NCBI RefSeq assembly: GCF_000429545.1 | Contig: NZ_AUCB01000007.1 | Coordinates: 62,001-126,000, forward strand | Reading direction: 5' to 3' | Length of the DNA: 64,000 nucleotides | From: Arenibacter certesii DSM 19833 | Lineage (GTDB): Bacteria; Bacteroidota; Bacteroidia; Flavobacteriales; Flavobacteriaceae | Part shown: one piece after another, positions 7,705-16,473 of the stretch | Numbering within the stretch: position 1 is the first letter of the stretch | Layout: the number at the start of each line of letters is the position of its first letter | The notes under the pieces: model-generated | Told to the model about the DNA's origin: nothing | Seen by the model: only the letters and a program-made list of their open reading frames with translations | The model's database searches: none | Position numbers and translations under genes: made by a program

Positions 7705-9969
7705 ATGGAAAGAATTAATTATACTGCGAACATCATTCAATACATCCCCTTCTTTTTTGTTATTTGGTCAGATGATTTGCTCTCTGTCTCCGAAGTAACG
7801 GTGGTGAGACGTATTATTGAAAGTGATCCCACCCTTTCGGAGGAGGAAAAGAAATTGCTTTATTCATGGCTCAACAAGGAGCAGCCACCAAAAACGAAGG
7901 TCATTAAAAGTTGGGCCGAACTGATTTCACTCTCTGGCATCAAGTTAATTGAAAGCGACACCTACCCCCTAAGCTCATTCAGCAGAAAACTAGCCGCCAT
8001 AAACAATGGAAATAGTCCTATAAATGAGAATTTAGCGGAAATTGAAATCAACCTCGGGATTCAGCCAAATCATTATCATCATTTATTTGAGGTAGAAGTG
8101 GTAACAGAAAAAACATCTGACTATTACATCGCCAACGAAATAAGTAACTTACTTAGGGGAGAACATGCACAACAATTAGAAGAATTAGGAGAGCTCCTTT
8201 CTCATCCGCTCTTCAATTGGGAGGTTAATAGGGATTTAGATGATTTTAGGATAAACGTACTTAACCAGGTTCAATTTTTGGGAAAGAAAGGAATTGGGGC
8301 AATAGCATATCCCAAGGCATATGGCGGAAGAGACAATATGGAATTATATGCTAGTATCTTTGAACAACTGATGTTTGTAGACGGTAGCCTTACCATAAAA
8401 TTTGGGGTACAATTTGGTCTATTTGGTGGTAGCGTTCAAAAATTAGGCACTAAAAAACACCACGACCGGTATTTGAAAGACATTGGGAATGCTCGTTTAT
8501 TGGGATGTTTTGCTATGACGGAAACCGGACATGGATCTAACGTAAGAGGGATTAAAACCACAGCAACTTACAACCCGGAGAATGATACGATTACCATTCA
8601 CACTCCAGGCAAGAATGATAATAAGGAATACATTGGAAATGCCCTCCATGGCACTATGGCTACCGTCTTCGCTCAATTGATCGTTAATGGAAAGAATCGC
8701 GGGGTGCATGCCATCCTAGTACCCTTAAGGGATAATAAAAACAACACACTTCCTGGAATTACAATAGTAGATAGTGGCTATAAACTAGGTTTAAATGGAG
8801 TGGACAATGGAAAGATATGGTTTAACCAAGTGGAGGTACCGCGAGAAAATCTCTTAAATAAGTATGGAGACATACAAGCTGATGGAAGTTATCACTCCGA
8901 CATTAAGAATCCGAACAAACGTTTTTTTACTATGTTAGGCACCTTGGTTGGCGGTAGGATATGCGTTGCAAAAGGCGCTTTGGGTGGTGCTAAAATGGCC
9001 CTTGCCATTGCTGTGAAATATGCATTAAATAGGCGACAGTTTAATGACAATATAAAAATCCAAGAAGATCTCATCATGGATTATCCGTCACATCAATTAA
9101 GGCTTACCCCTGCCATTGCAAAATGCTATGTTTACCATGCCACTTTGGAAGAAGTAATGCGGCAGTATAGTGACGATACGATATCGGACAAACGAAAAAT
9201 AGAATCACAAGTCGCGGCTCTAAAATCAACCATTACCTGGTTTTCCAATGAGACCATACAAGAGTGTAGGGAAGCCTGTGGCGGCAAAGGTTACCTTCTA
9301 GAAAATAGAATTCCGGATCTAAAAAACGATGTAGACATTTTCACCACCTTTGAAGGTGACAATACCGTATTACTACAATTGGCAGCAAAAGGGATACTGT
9401 CCGACTTTAATAGCGAACTTAACAGTGGCGGTTTTACAGCCGTATTAAAGTTAATAAGCGCCCAAATTAAAGATAAAATGGTAGCAATAAATCCCGCCTA
9501 TTCCAATAAAGTAGATAAAGATCATCTTTACAATCCAAAGTTCCACCAACATGCCTTTAAATTCAGAACGAGAAGACTCACATATTCCCTAGCCATGCGG
9601 ATAAAGGATTATATTAAAAAGGGAGTACCAAGTTATCAAGCATTTTTAAAGGTACAGACCCATTTACTAGCATTGGGAAAAGCATACAGTTGCGAGCTGG
9701 CATACAGCACTTTTGTCAATTCTACAGATAGTATAGAAGATCTAAAATACCAGGAACTATTTAGAAAGCTCGGGATTTTGTTTGCACTTCATGAAATAAG
9801 GGAAGATGCTTCTTGGTTTCTAGAGCAAGGATATATAGGGGGCACAAAATCTAAAGCCATTCGTCAAAGGGTTGAACGATTAAGTACTGAATTACGACCA
9901 CACATTGAGGTGTTAGTGGATGGATTTGGTATTCCAGACCATTGTATGACAGCAACGATTGCTAGTTAA
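7705..9969 (+). CDS. Acyl-CoA oxidase / acyl-CoA dehydrogenase-like flavoprotein
   Basis: A 754-residue protein of the acyl-CoA oxidase type, expected to introduce the alpha-beta double bond into acyl-CoA with FAD. Visible family stretches are CFAMTETGHGSNVRG (about residues 270-285, flavin and substrate contact), GRICVAKGALGGAKMALAIAVKYA (about 415-440), EACGGKGYL (about 525) and FTTFEGDNTVLLQLAAKGIL, which includes the probable catalytic Glu. The length and C-terminal domain fit acyl-CoA oxidase rather than the 380-residue bacterial dehydrogenases. It is divergent from ruvB across a 170-base gap. Whether oxygen or an electron-transfer flavoprotein is the acceptor cannot be read from sequence. 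Confidence 0.87.
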   Translation: MERINYTANIIQYIPFFFVIWSDDLLSVSEVTVVRRIIESDPTLSEEEKKLLYSWLNKEQPPKTKVIKSWAELISLSGIKLIESDTYPLSSFSRKLAAINNGNSPINENLAEIEINLGIQPNHYHHLFEVEVVTEKTSDYYIANEISNLLRGEHAQQLEELGELLSHPLFNWEVNRDLDDFRINVLNQVQFLGKKGIGAIAYPKAYGGRDNMELYASIFEQLMFVDGSLTIKFGVQFGLFGGSVQKLGTKKHHDRYLKDIGNARLLGCFAMTETGHGSNVRGIKTTATYNPENDTITIHTPGKNDNKEYIGNALHGTMATVFAQLIVNGKNRGVHAILVPLRDNKNNTLPGITIVDSGYKLGLNGVDNGKIWFNQVEVPRENLLNKYGDIQADGSYHSDIKNPNKRFFTMLGTLVGGRICVAKGALGGAKMALAIAVKYALNRRQFNDNIKIQEDLIMDYPSHQLRLTPAIAKCYVYHATLEEVMRQYSDDTISDKRKIESQVAALKSTITWFSNETIQECREACGGKGYLLENRIPDLKNDVDIFTTFEGDNTVLLQLAAKGILSDFNSELNSGGFTAVLKLISAQIKDKMVAINPAYSNKVDKDHLYNPKFHQHAFKFRTRRLTYSLAMRIKDYIKKGVPSYQAFLKVQTHLLALGKAYSCELAYSTFVNSTDSIEDLKYQELFRKLGILFALHEIREDASWFLEQGYIGGTKSKAIRQRVERLSTELRPHIEVLVDGFGIPDHCMTATIAS

Positions 9970-9982
9970 TCTATAATTTAGG

Positions 9983-10004
9983 AATGGTAAGAAAAACCAT
10001 TTTA
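9983..10004 (+). terminator. Weak terminator after the acyl-CoA oxidase-like gene
   Basis: AATGGT (9983-9988) pairs with ACCATT (9996-10001), followed by TTT. The stem is short. It lies between two convergent genes. Confidence 0.35.
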
Positions 10005-10035
10005 AAAGTATAACCCCATCTATAAATTGTTGTTA

Positions 10036-10896
10036 TTATTTACGTCTATATAACTCTGAGGTATCTAGAAACTCTTGAAGATCTATTTTACCGTCCCCAT
10101 ACACATGGGTTTTAGATGAACCAGAAGCAAAAAGCTCTAAAACATTGGTCACATTTACCTCGGCAGAAGCATTGCCATCCAAAGAAGCTACAATATGATC
10201 TACTTCTAGTTTATTGGCTTTTAGGCTAGCATTGTCCATCAAATTAAATTGAACTTGAGCCGATGCGCCCTCAAGAAAAGCACTAGCATTTTTCACCAAC
10301 TCAATATTTGTGGCGCGGGCTACGGCATAGAGCTTTAATTTAGCTTTATCCTTAAGGTTTATATTTAAAGTATCACCCTCCATTCTAAAGTCTCCACTAC
10401 TCTTCTCGTCCATATGTATATCTAAATACGCTGTATTTACAGATAAATCTGCTTTTGCATTAGCATTCATATCTACCCTAAGCGCATCCGTAAAGAAGGT
10501 GTCTTTGGTTAAAATCTTCCCATTGTTAATGGTTATATGGTGTAACTGGTCAAAAATCACCGTTATGTTAAGTTTTTTCTTCCTTGTAATATTGTAGAAA
10601 GAGCTTATTCTGAGGGTTTCATTCTCCACAGTGAATCTCAACACATCTACTAAATTATCATCAGCTTCTATTTCATAGCCATGAATTTGACCAGATTTAA
10701 GATTTACGTCTAAATCATCCTCCAGAATAATAGCATTAAAGAAAGGCAGGTCTTCCTTAACTTCAATAACATTTCTATTGCCTTTAATTTTGGGCTGTCT
10801 CTGGCCGTAGGCTGCAACATTTACAAGTAACAGCAGTACGATAACAATTTTCTTCAATACGTTGGATTTAAAATGATGAAATTCTATTCTATGCAT
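10036..10896 (-). CDS. Secreted DUF2807 (GIN-domain) protein
   Basis: A roughly 286-residue exported protein whose body is a beta-solenoid-like DUF2807 domain, the 'putative auto-transporter adhesin head GIN' family of Bacteroidota. Evidence is the hydrophobic signal segment LKKIVIVLLLLVNVAAYG and the repeating short beta-strand pattern (INNGKILTKDT, LDIHMDEKSSGDFRMEGD, VDHIVASLDGNASAEVNV). I use the ATG at 10896; the upstream candidate is a TTG, and a TTG at the residue just before KKIVIVLL would give a more typical signal peptide. Function is unknown. Confidence 0.78.
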   Translation of the reverse strand: MHRIEFHHFKSNVLKKIVIVLLLLVNVAAYGQRQPKIKGNRNVIEVKEDLPFFNAIILEDDLDVNLKSGQIHGYEIEADDNLVDVLRFTVENETLRISSFYNITRKKKLNITVIFDQLHHITINNGKILTKDTFFTDALRVDMNANAKADLSVNTAYLDIHMDEKSSGDFRMEGDTLNINLKDKAKLKLYAVARATNIELVKNASAFLEGASAQVQFNLMDNASLKANKLEVDHIVASLDGNASAEVNVTNVLELFASGSSKTHVYGDGKIDLQEFLDTSELYRRK

Positions 10897-11071
10897 TGTC
10901 AACTTTTTTTATCCTTCCTAAAATGCTTATCACCTCCTAGGACGTGCTATCTCAACATCTAGATTACTTACACTTAAGATTACAAAAGTGTAGCAGGGAT
11001 GATCTTATTTAGGCTAGCACGACACTTAGTGATAGCGCTGATTTAAGAACCATTACTTTGAAGATACAAAA

Positions 11072-11100
11072 AAAGTCCATCATAGGATGGACTTTTTTAT
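11072..11100 (-). terminator. Terminator of the act-cox respiratory operon
   Basis: A perfect 10-bp stem AAAGTCCATC / GATGGACTTT with a 4-base loop. On the minus strand it is followed by a run of T; it lies about 20 bases past the coxA stop. It can work in either direction. Confidence 0.85.
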
Positions 11101-11117
11101 CACTTAAAGTTATTTAT

Positions 11118-12938
11118 TTAATGCTGCAGTTCATCTTCATCCTCGAATAGAGGCACATCTTGTGGCACAAAATCCTGAGTTGGTATTATATATTCACCAT
11201 TCTCATGGGTTTTACTATAATCGTAGGGCCATCTGTGAACTACTGGTAGTGCTCCAGGCCAGTTTCCGTGAACGTGCTTTACCGGAGTAGTCCACTCCAA
11301 GGTAGTGGCTTTCCATGGATTCTGGCTTGCCTTAACACCATAGAATATACTTTTAATAAAATTATAAACGAAGACTAATTGTACCAAGGCAGCAACAATA
11401 GCGAACACCGTCATTAATACTTGTACATCAGCTAAGTCATCGAACATTGGGAATGCTGTATTCTCATAGTACCTACGTGGCACGCCTGCCATACCCACAA
11501 AGTGCATTGGGAAGAATACCCCATAGGAACAAACCGCGGTAACCCAAAAATGGACATATCCCATATTTTTATTCATCATCCTTCCGAACATTTTCGGGAA
11601 CCAGTGATAAATACCGGCAAACATACCATACAGTGCAGATATACCCATTACCAAGTGGAAGTGAGCAATAACAAAATAGGTATCGTGTACGTTAATATCC
11701 AAAGTACTATCCCCTAATATAATTCCAGTAAGTCCACCAGATATAAAAGTAGAAACCATACCAATAGAGAACAGCATAGCAGGGTTAAACTGAATATTAC
11801 CTTTCCATAGAGTGGTAATCCAGTTAAATGCTTTTACTGCGGAAGGAATCGCAATTAATAAAGTAGTAAAGGTAAATACCGATCCTAGGAATGGGTTCAT
11901 CCCTGAAACGAACATATGGTGACCCCATACAATGGTAGACAAGAATGCAATTGCCAAAATGGAAGCAATCATCGCACGGTAACCGAAAATAGGTTTACGA
12001 GCGTTTACCGCCATCACTTCTGATACAATGCCCATTGCTGGTAGAATTACAATATAAACCTCTGGATGTCCTAAAAACCAGAACAAGTGTTCATATAATA
12101 CTGGAGATCCTCCTTGGTAGTGTAGCACTTCGCCTTGGATAAAAATATCCGACAAAAAGAAAGAAGTACCAAAACTTCTATCCATAATCAGCAACAAGGC
12201 AGCAGATAAAAGAACTGGGAAAGAAACTACTCCAATAATAGCAGTAACAAAAAATGCCCAGATAGTCAATGGTAATCTAGTCATAGACATACCCTCGGTC
12301 CTTAGATTGATTACGGTAACAATATAATTTAGTGATCCCAATAGTGATTGTACAATAAAGAAGAACATAGATACCAACCAAAGGGTCATACCTAGACCAG
12401 AACCTGGTTGCGCCATAGGCAGAGCACTTAATGGAGGATATACAGTCCAACCGGCTGCTGCAGGCCCTGCCTCCAAGAACAGAGAAGCCAACATTATAAT
12501 ACAGGCAACAAAGAATATCCAAAAGGACAACATATTCAAGAAACCAGAAGCCATATCTCTGGCACCAATTTGCAATGGAATTAGTAAGTTACTAAAGGTC
12601 CCACTAAGTCCGGCTGTTAGCAGGAAGAAAACCATTAGCGTACCATGGATGGTCACCAATGCAAGATAAACATCGGCATCCATTACACCTCCCGGGGCCC
12701 ACTTTCCCAATATAGCTTCAAAAATAGCAAAAGACTCCCCTGGCCATGCCAACTGCATCCTAAACAATACTGACATAAGGATACCTAAAGCACCCATGAT
12801 CAACCCAGTAATAAGATATTGCTTTGCAATCATCTTATGATCCTGACTAAAAATATATTTGGTCACAAAGGTTTCCTTGTGATGGTGTCCGTGATCACCT
12901 GAATGATCTTCTACATGTGCGTTAGCTGTTACAGACAT
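11118..12938 (-). CDS. coxA: Cytochrome c oxidase subunit I (heme-copper oxidase)
   Basis: The catalytic subunit of the aa3-type oxidase, reducing oxygen to water and pumping protons across the inner membrane. The 606-residue protein has about 12 membrane helices. Seen motifs: GHPEVYIVILPAMG, with the cross-linked His-Tyr and the proton-route Glu; WGHHMFVSG, with two CuB histidines; HDTYFVIAHFHLVMG, with the heme ligands; and the D-channel entry in IGARDMA. The usual FPRMN after that Asp reads SGFLN. A His-rich N-terminus (HVEDHSGDHGHHHKE) is present. Last gene of the act-cox operon, 44 bases after coxB; a strong terminator follows. Confidence 0.95.
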   Translation of the reverse strand: MSVTANAHVEDHSGDHGHHHKETFVTKYIFSQDHKMIAKQYLITGLIMGALGILMSVLFRMQLAWPGESFAIFEAILGKWAPGGVMDADVYLALVTIHGTLMVFFLLTAGLSGTFSNLLIPLQIGARDMASGFLNMLSFWIFFVACIIMLASLFLEAGPAAAGWTVYPPLSALPMAQPGSGLGMTLWLVSMFFFIVQSLLGSLNYIVTVINLRTEGMSMTRLPLTIWAFFVTAIIGVVSFPVLLSAALLLIMDRSFGTSFFLSDIFIQGEVLHYQGGSPVLYEHLFWFLGHPEVYIVILPAMGIVSEVMAVNARKPIFGYRAMIASILAIAFLSTIVWGHHMFVSGMNPFLGSVFTFTTLLIAIPSAVKAFNWITTLWKGNIQFNPAMLFSIGMVSTFISGGLTGIILGDSTLDINVHDTYFVIAHFHLVMGISALYGMFAGIYHWFPKMFGRMMNKNMGYVHFWVTAVCSYGVFFPMHFVGMAGVPRRYYENTAFPMFDDLADVQVLMTVFAIVAALVQLVFVYNFIKSIFYGVKASQNPWKATTLEWTTPVKHVHGNWPGALPVVHRWPYDYSKTHENGEYIIPTQDFVPQDVPLFEDEDELQH

Positions 12939-12982
12939 AGTTGTAAGTTTATATTTTTTTAATGTTATTAATTAAATTCGAA

Positions 12983-14041
12983 TTATTGTTGAGCGGCAAT
13001 TGACTTTCCGAAAGTCTGCTGACTTTCAATCCACTTGTTATACTCCTCCTCAGTTTCAACAATAATTTTCATCTGCATATTATAGTGTGATTTTCCACAA
13101 ATCTTATTACATAACAACACATAGTCAAATTCCCATGGGTCACTATTATCCTCTCCATTGGCTGCCCTTTCTGCACGGAGCTTGTTGATCCCATTTACTT
13201 TATCGATAACATCAGGCTTTTGCCTCATCTCAGCAGTAGTAATTGTAGGGGTAAAGGAGAATTGAGTAACCATTCCAGGCACACAGTTCATTTGCATTCT
13301 AAAGTGTGGCATATATGCGGAGTGAAGAACATCTTGCGATCTAATTTTAAAATTCACCTTTCTACCCACTGGCAAGTGAACTTCTTTCACAACAATGTCA
13401 TCCATTGCGTTAGGGTCAGAGTTATCAATACCAAGCACGTTAGCCTTATCAATATCGATCATTCTTACGTTAGCATCCCCAAGCACGTTATCATCACCTG
13501 CATATCTAGCTGTCCAACTAAACTGCTGTGCATACAGCTCTATAGTTAATGGATCGTCTTCATCATTGATATCCATAATATTGGTCCATGCATAAAGACC
13601 CCATAAGATAAGTCCAGACAATACTATAACCGGTATAATGGTCCAAATAAACTCTAACCGATCATTATCTGCATAGAACAATGCTTTTTTACCTTTTTCA
13701 CCCCTGTACTTATATGCGAAAAAATGCAATAGAAATTGGGTAATAGTTTGTACAAAAAAGATAACCAACATAGAAGCTAGCATCAACGCATCATATTCAC
13801 TTCCGTGCTCAGATGCCGCCTCAGGCAATAGTGTTTTGGTGTATTTAACAAAACTAAAAATGGTAATTCCATATAGAAAGATCAAAAACGCCACCATTAA
13901 ATACCCATTGTACTTATTATCGGAGTCGTTAGCAATTTGTGTATTGCTAGTTCCGATCTGGGACAATTCGAATATCTTGGTCATTTGCCATATGGCAATT
14001 CCAACTAATATTATAACAATTATGGTTAATAATGCAGTCAT
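12983..14041 (-). CDS. coxB: Cytochrome c oxidase subunit II
   Basis: Carries the CuA centre that accepts electrons from the c-type cytochromes of alternative complex III. The CuA ligands are visible as VLHSAYMPHFRMQ plus the cluster LCNKICGKSHYNMQM (Cys, Cys, His, Met). The usual acidic residue between the two cysteines (C-x-E-x-C) is Lys here, as I recall for other Bacteroidota. Membrane helices lie at about 3-22 (an extra N-terminal one), 48-66, 88-108 and 130-152, so it has more membrane segments than the two of textbook subunit II. Length 352. It lies between actF (32-base gap) and coxA (44-base gap). Confidence 0.93.
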   Translation of the reverse strand: MTALLTIIVIILVGIAIWQMTKIFELSQIGTSNTQIANDSDNKYNGYLMVAFLIFLYGITIFSFVKYTKTLLPEAASEHGSEYDALMLASMLVIFFVQTITQFLLHFFAYKYRGEKGKKALFYADNDRLEFIWTIIPVIVLSGLILWGLYAWTNIMDINDEDDPLTIELYAQQFSWTARYAGDDNVLGDANVRMIDIDKANVLGIDNSDPNAMDDIVVKEVHLPVGRKVNFKIRSQDVLHSAYMPHFRMQMNCVPGMVTQFSFTPTITTAEMRQKPDVIDKVNGINKLRAERAANGEDNSDPWEFDYVLLCNKICGKSHYNMQMKIIVETEEEYNKWIESQQTFGKSIAAQQ

Positions 14042-14073
14042 CGTATGATTTGAAATTATACTTTAATTAAAAA

Positions 14074-15357
14074 CTAATAGTGAAAATGTTTACTTTCCTC
14101 AATAAAAGGATTGCGTTTTGGCTGTAGAGGTGCTTTTGTAAGCGACCTAAACACCACAAATATAAACAAGCCTGAAAAGAATAATACTGAAGAAATTTCT
14201 GGAATACCTATAGACCATTGATCACCAACCGTAGCAGGCATAATAGCCACATAAACATTCATATAATGTCCTACTAAAATAACGATACCTGTCATTATAA
14301 CGAACCAGTTGATTCTTTTAAAATCGCTGTTCATCAACAATAGAAGAGGGAAAACAAAGTTTAATACTAACATTCCTAAAAATGGAACTTTATAATCTGC
14401 AATCCTAGTAACGAAATAAGTTACTTCTTCTGGAATATTCGCATACCAAATCAGCATAAATTGAGAGAACCAGAGATACGCCCAAAAAATACTAATACCG
14501 AACATAAATTTAGCCAAATCATGAATATGGCTATTATTCACATCCTTTAAATACCCTTTAGACTTCAAATAAATGGTAACCATGGCTATTACAGTAATTC
14601 CTGTAACAAACATACCAGCAAAAATATACCATCCAAAAAGGGTACTAAACCAGTGTGGGTCAACACTCATAATCCAATCCCAAGACATTATGGATTCAGT
14701 AATAAGATAGAATACCAAGAAACCGGCTGAAATTCTAAAGTTTAACTTAAAGTTACTATCGTCATTGGATTCATCTTGTGCAAGGGATAATTTTCTTGAA
14801 TATTCCCTATATAGGATCCAACCCGCTAAGAAAATAGCTGCTCTAATTAAGAAGAAAGGCCCATTAAGATAACCCGATTTTGCTTGTATCAATGCATCAT
14901 TCGCAACTACTTCAGGATCCATCCAAACAAATAGGTGGTTAAGGTGCGCAACGGATAATACTAAAATTATAAACACTATTATTCCTCCAGGAACCAGGTA
15001 GGCGGAAATCCCTTCCATTACTCTAAATAACAAGGGAGACCAACCTGCTTGCGCTGCACGTTGTATGGCATAAAATGCTAATGTCCCAAGTGCAATCATC
15101 ATAAAGAAAAGTGCAGCTACGTATAATGCGGCCCAGGGCTTGTTCTGTAATTGATGTAACAAATGCTCATAATGGGAAGCATCATGATCTTGGGCTACCA
15201 CATGCGCATCTCCGTGCCCATCGTTATGGGATGCAACCATTGCTTTTGCATCTTCCACTGTACTTGGTGCAGTCATGAAACCGATGCCAATTCCCAAAAC
15301 GCCTACAGCCATTAGGATGAAGGAAGCAATTTTTAATCTATTTGAAAAAGTATACAT
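14074..15357 (-). CDS. actF: Alternative complex III subunit ActF
   Basis: An integral membrane subunit of the quinol:cytochrome c oxidoreductase known as alternative complex III. The 427-residue protein has about 10 hydrophobic helices, a His-rich loop after the first (SHNDGHGDAHVVAQDHDASHYEHLLHQL), and the motif SWDWIMSVDPHWFSTLFGWYIF typical of ActF/ActC relatives. It has no heme-binding CxxCH. It follows actE by 18 bases. In the solved ACIII structures ActF pairs with ActC in the membrane; that is family knowledge, not seen here. Confidence 0.92.
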   Translation of the reverse strand: MYTFSNRLKIASFILMAVGVLGIGIGFMTAPSTVEDAKAMVASHNDGHGDAHVVAQDHDASHYEHLLHQLQNKPWAALYVAALFFMMIALGTLAFYAIQRAAQAGWSPLLFRVMEGISAYLVPGGIIVFIILVLSVAHLNHLFVWMDPEVVANDALIQAKSGYLNGPFFLIRAAIFLAGWILYREYSRKLSLAQDESNDDSNFKLNFRISAGFLVFYLITESIMSWDWIMSVDPHWFSTLFGWYIFAGMFVTGITVIAMVTIYLKSKGYLKDVNNSHIHDLAKFMFGISIFWAYLWFSQFMLIWYANIPEEVTYFVTRIADYKVPFLGMLVLNFVFPLLLLMNSDFKRINWFVIMTGIVILVGHYMNVYVAIMPATVGDQWSIGIPEISSVLFFSGLFIFVVFRSLTKAPLQPKRNPFIEESKHFHY

Positions 15358-15375
15358 ATTGCTAATATCTAGATC

Positions 15376-15936
15376 TTATTTTGTTAAATCTTCTTTCAAG
15401 GTCATTACGTATTCCGCTACTTGCCAGCGCTCTTTGGTATCTAATTGCCCAGCATAGGAACCCATGGAGTTTAACCCATAATAAATAACATGATAGGTAG
15501 ATCCTACCGTTATATTCCTAGCTACATCGGCATAACTTGGTACTCCAAGAATTTTTTCCCTTTTCACTAAATTACCTTGTCCATCACCTTTATCTCCATG
15601 ACAAAGGGAACAATAGATAGCATAAAGCTCTTTACCTATCTTTAAGTTCTCTTCCTTGTTTAGGGAATCCAATGGACTTGGGTTTAGCCTTGCCTGCTCT
15701 TTGCCTTCAATGCTGTTTTCTATCCCATAGGGAATCCAACCTCTTGCAATGGTATTATCTACAGGAAGCCCAGCAGATGTCCCATTTGGAAGAAAATCTA
15801 CTTGTTGGTACGTTTCATATCCTACGGACTTGTACATATCGGGCATAAACTCGAAATTCCTACTACGCTTATCAGAGCATGAAGCAACTAATAAGACCAA
15901 ACCAAGTACAATCCCTATTTTGCTAAAATTATTCAT
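15376..15936 (-). CDS. actE: Alternative complex III mono-heme cytochrome c ActE
   Basis: A lipoprotein cytochrome c (186 residues). Signal peptide with lipobox VASC (Cys20), one heme motif CSLCH at about residue 111 in YCSLCHGDKGDGQG, and a likely Met ligand in GLNSMGSYAGQL. It probably passes electrons from the multi-heme subunit ActA towards CuA of the oxidase. It starts 11 bases after actD in the operon. Confidence 0.93.
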   Translation of the reverse strand: MNNFSKIGIVLGLVLLVASCSDKRSRNFEFMPDMYKSVGYETYQQVDFLPNGTSAGLPVDNTIARGWIPYGIENSIEGKEQARLNPSPLDSLNKEENLKIGKELYAIYCSLCHGDKGDGQGNLVKREKILGVPSYADVARNITVGSTYHVIYYGLNSMGSYAGQLDTKERWQVAEYVMTLKEDLTK

Positions 15937-15947
15937 AATTTCTATGA

Positions 15948-16469
15948 CTACTTTTCTGTAATATTAATTTCGACTGCTCCAGTATCTAATAACAAATCCA
16001 TAAGATCCTGTTCATTTCCATGAATTTCTATTTCCATTAAGAAATGATCATCAGTTGTTCTTACATCTGGATTCTCAGCTTCTTTAAAAGGCCACAATCT
16101 ACTTCTTAAGAAGAAAGTGATCACCATAAGGTGAGCTGCAAAGAAAACCGTTAGCTCAAACATAATAGGAATAAAAGCCGGCATGTTTTCTATAAAACTA
16201 AAACTAGGCTTACCTCCAATATCTTGAGGCCAATCTTCGATCATTATGTAATTCATCATTGCGATTGCGATCACCAGACCAACACATCCGTATAAAAAGG
16301 AGGTAATAGCCAATCTAGTTGGAGCCAATCCCATTGCCTTATCCAACCCGTGTACGGGAAATGGGCAATATATTTCTTCTATATGATGCTTGGCCGCTTT
16401 TACCTTTTTAACAGCATGCATTAGCACATCGTCATCATCATAAAACGCATGTATAACTTTAGACGCCAT
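15948..16469 (-). CDS. actD: Alternative complex III subunit ActD (DUF3341)
   Basis: A 173-residue membrane subunit with the DUF3341 signature near the N-terminus (AFYDDDDVLMHAVKKVKA...IEEIYCPFPVHGLDKAMG) and two membrane helices at about 54-75 and 97-120. It has no cofactor motif. Four bases separate it from actC, so the two are probably translationally coupled. Confidence 0.92.
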   Translation of the reverse strand: MASKVIHAFYDDDDVLMHAVKKVKAAKHHIEEIYCPFPVHGLDKAMGLAPTRLAITSFLYGCVGLVIAIAMMNYIMIEDWPQDIGGKPSFSFIENMPAFIPIMFELTVFFAAHLMVITFFLRSRLWPFKEAENPDVRTTDDHFLMEIEIHGNEQDLMDLLLDTGAVEINITEK

Positions 16470-16473
16470 ATAC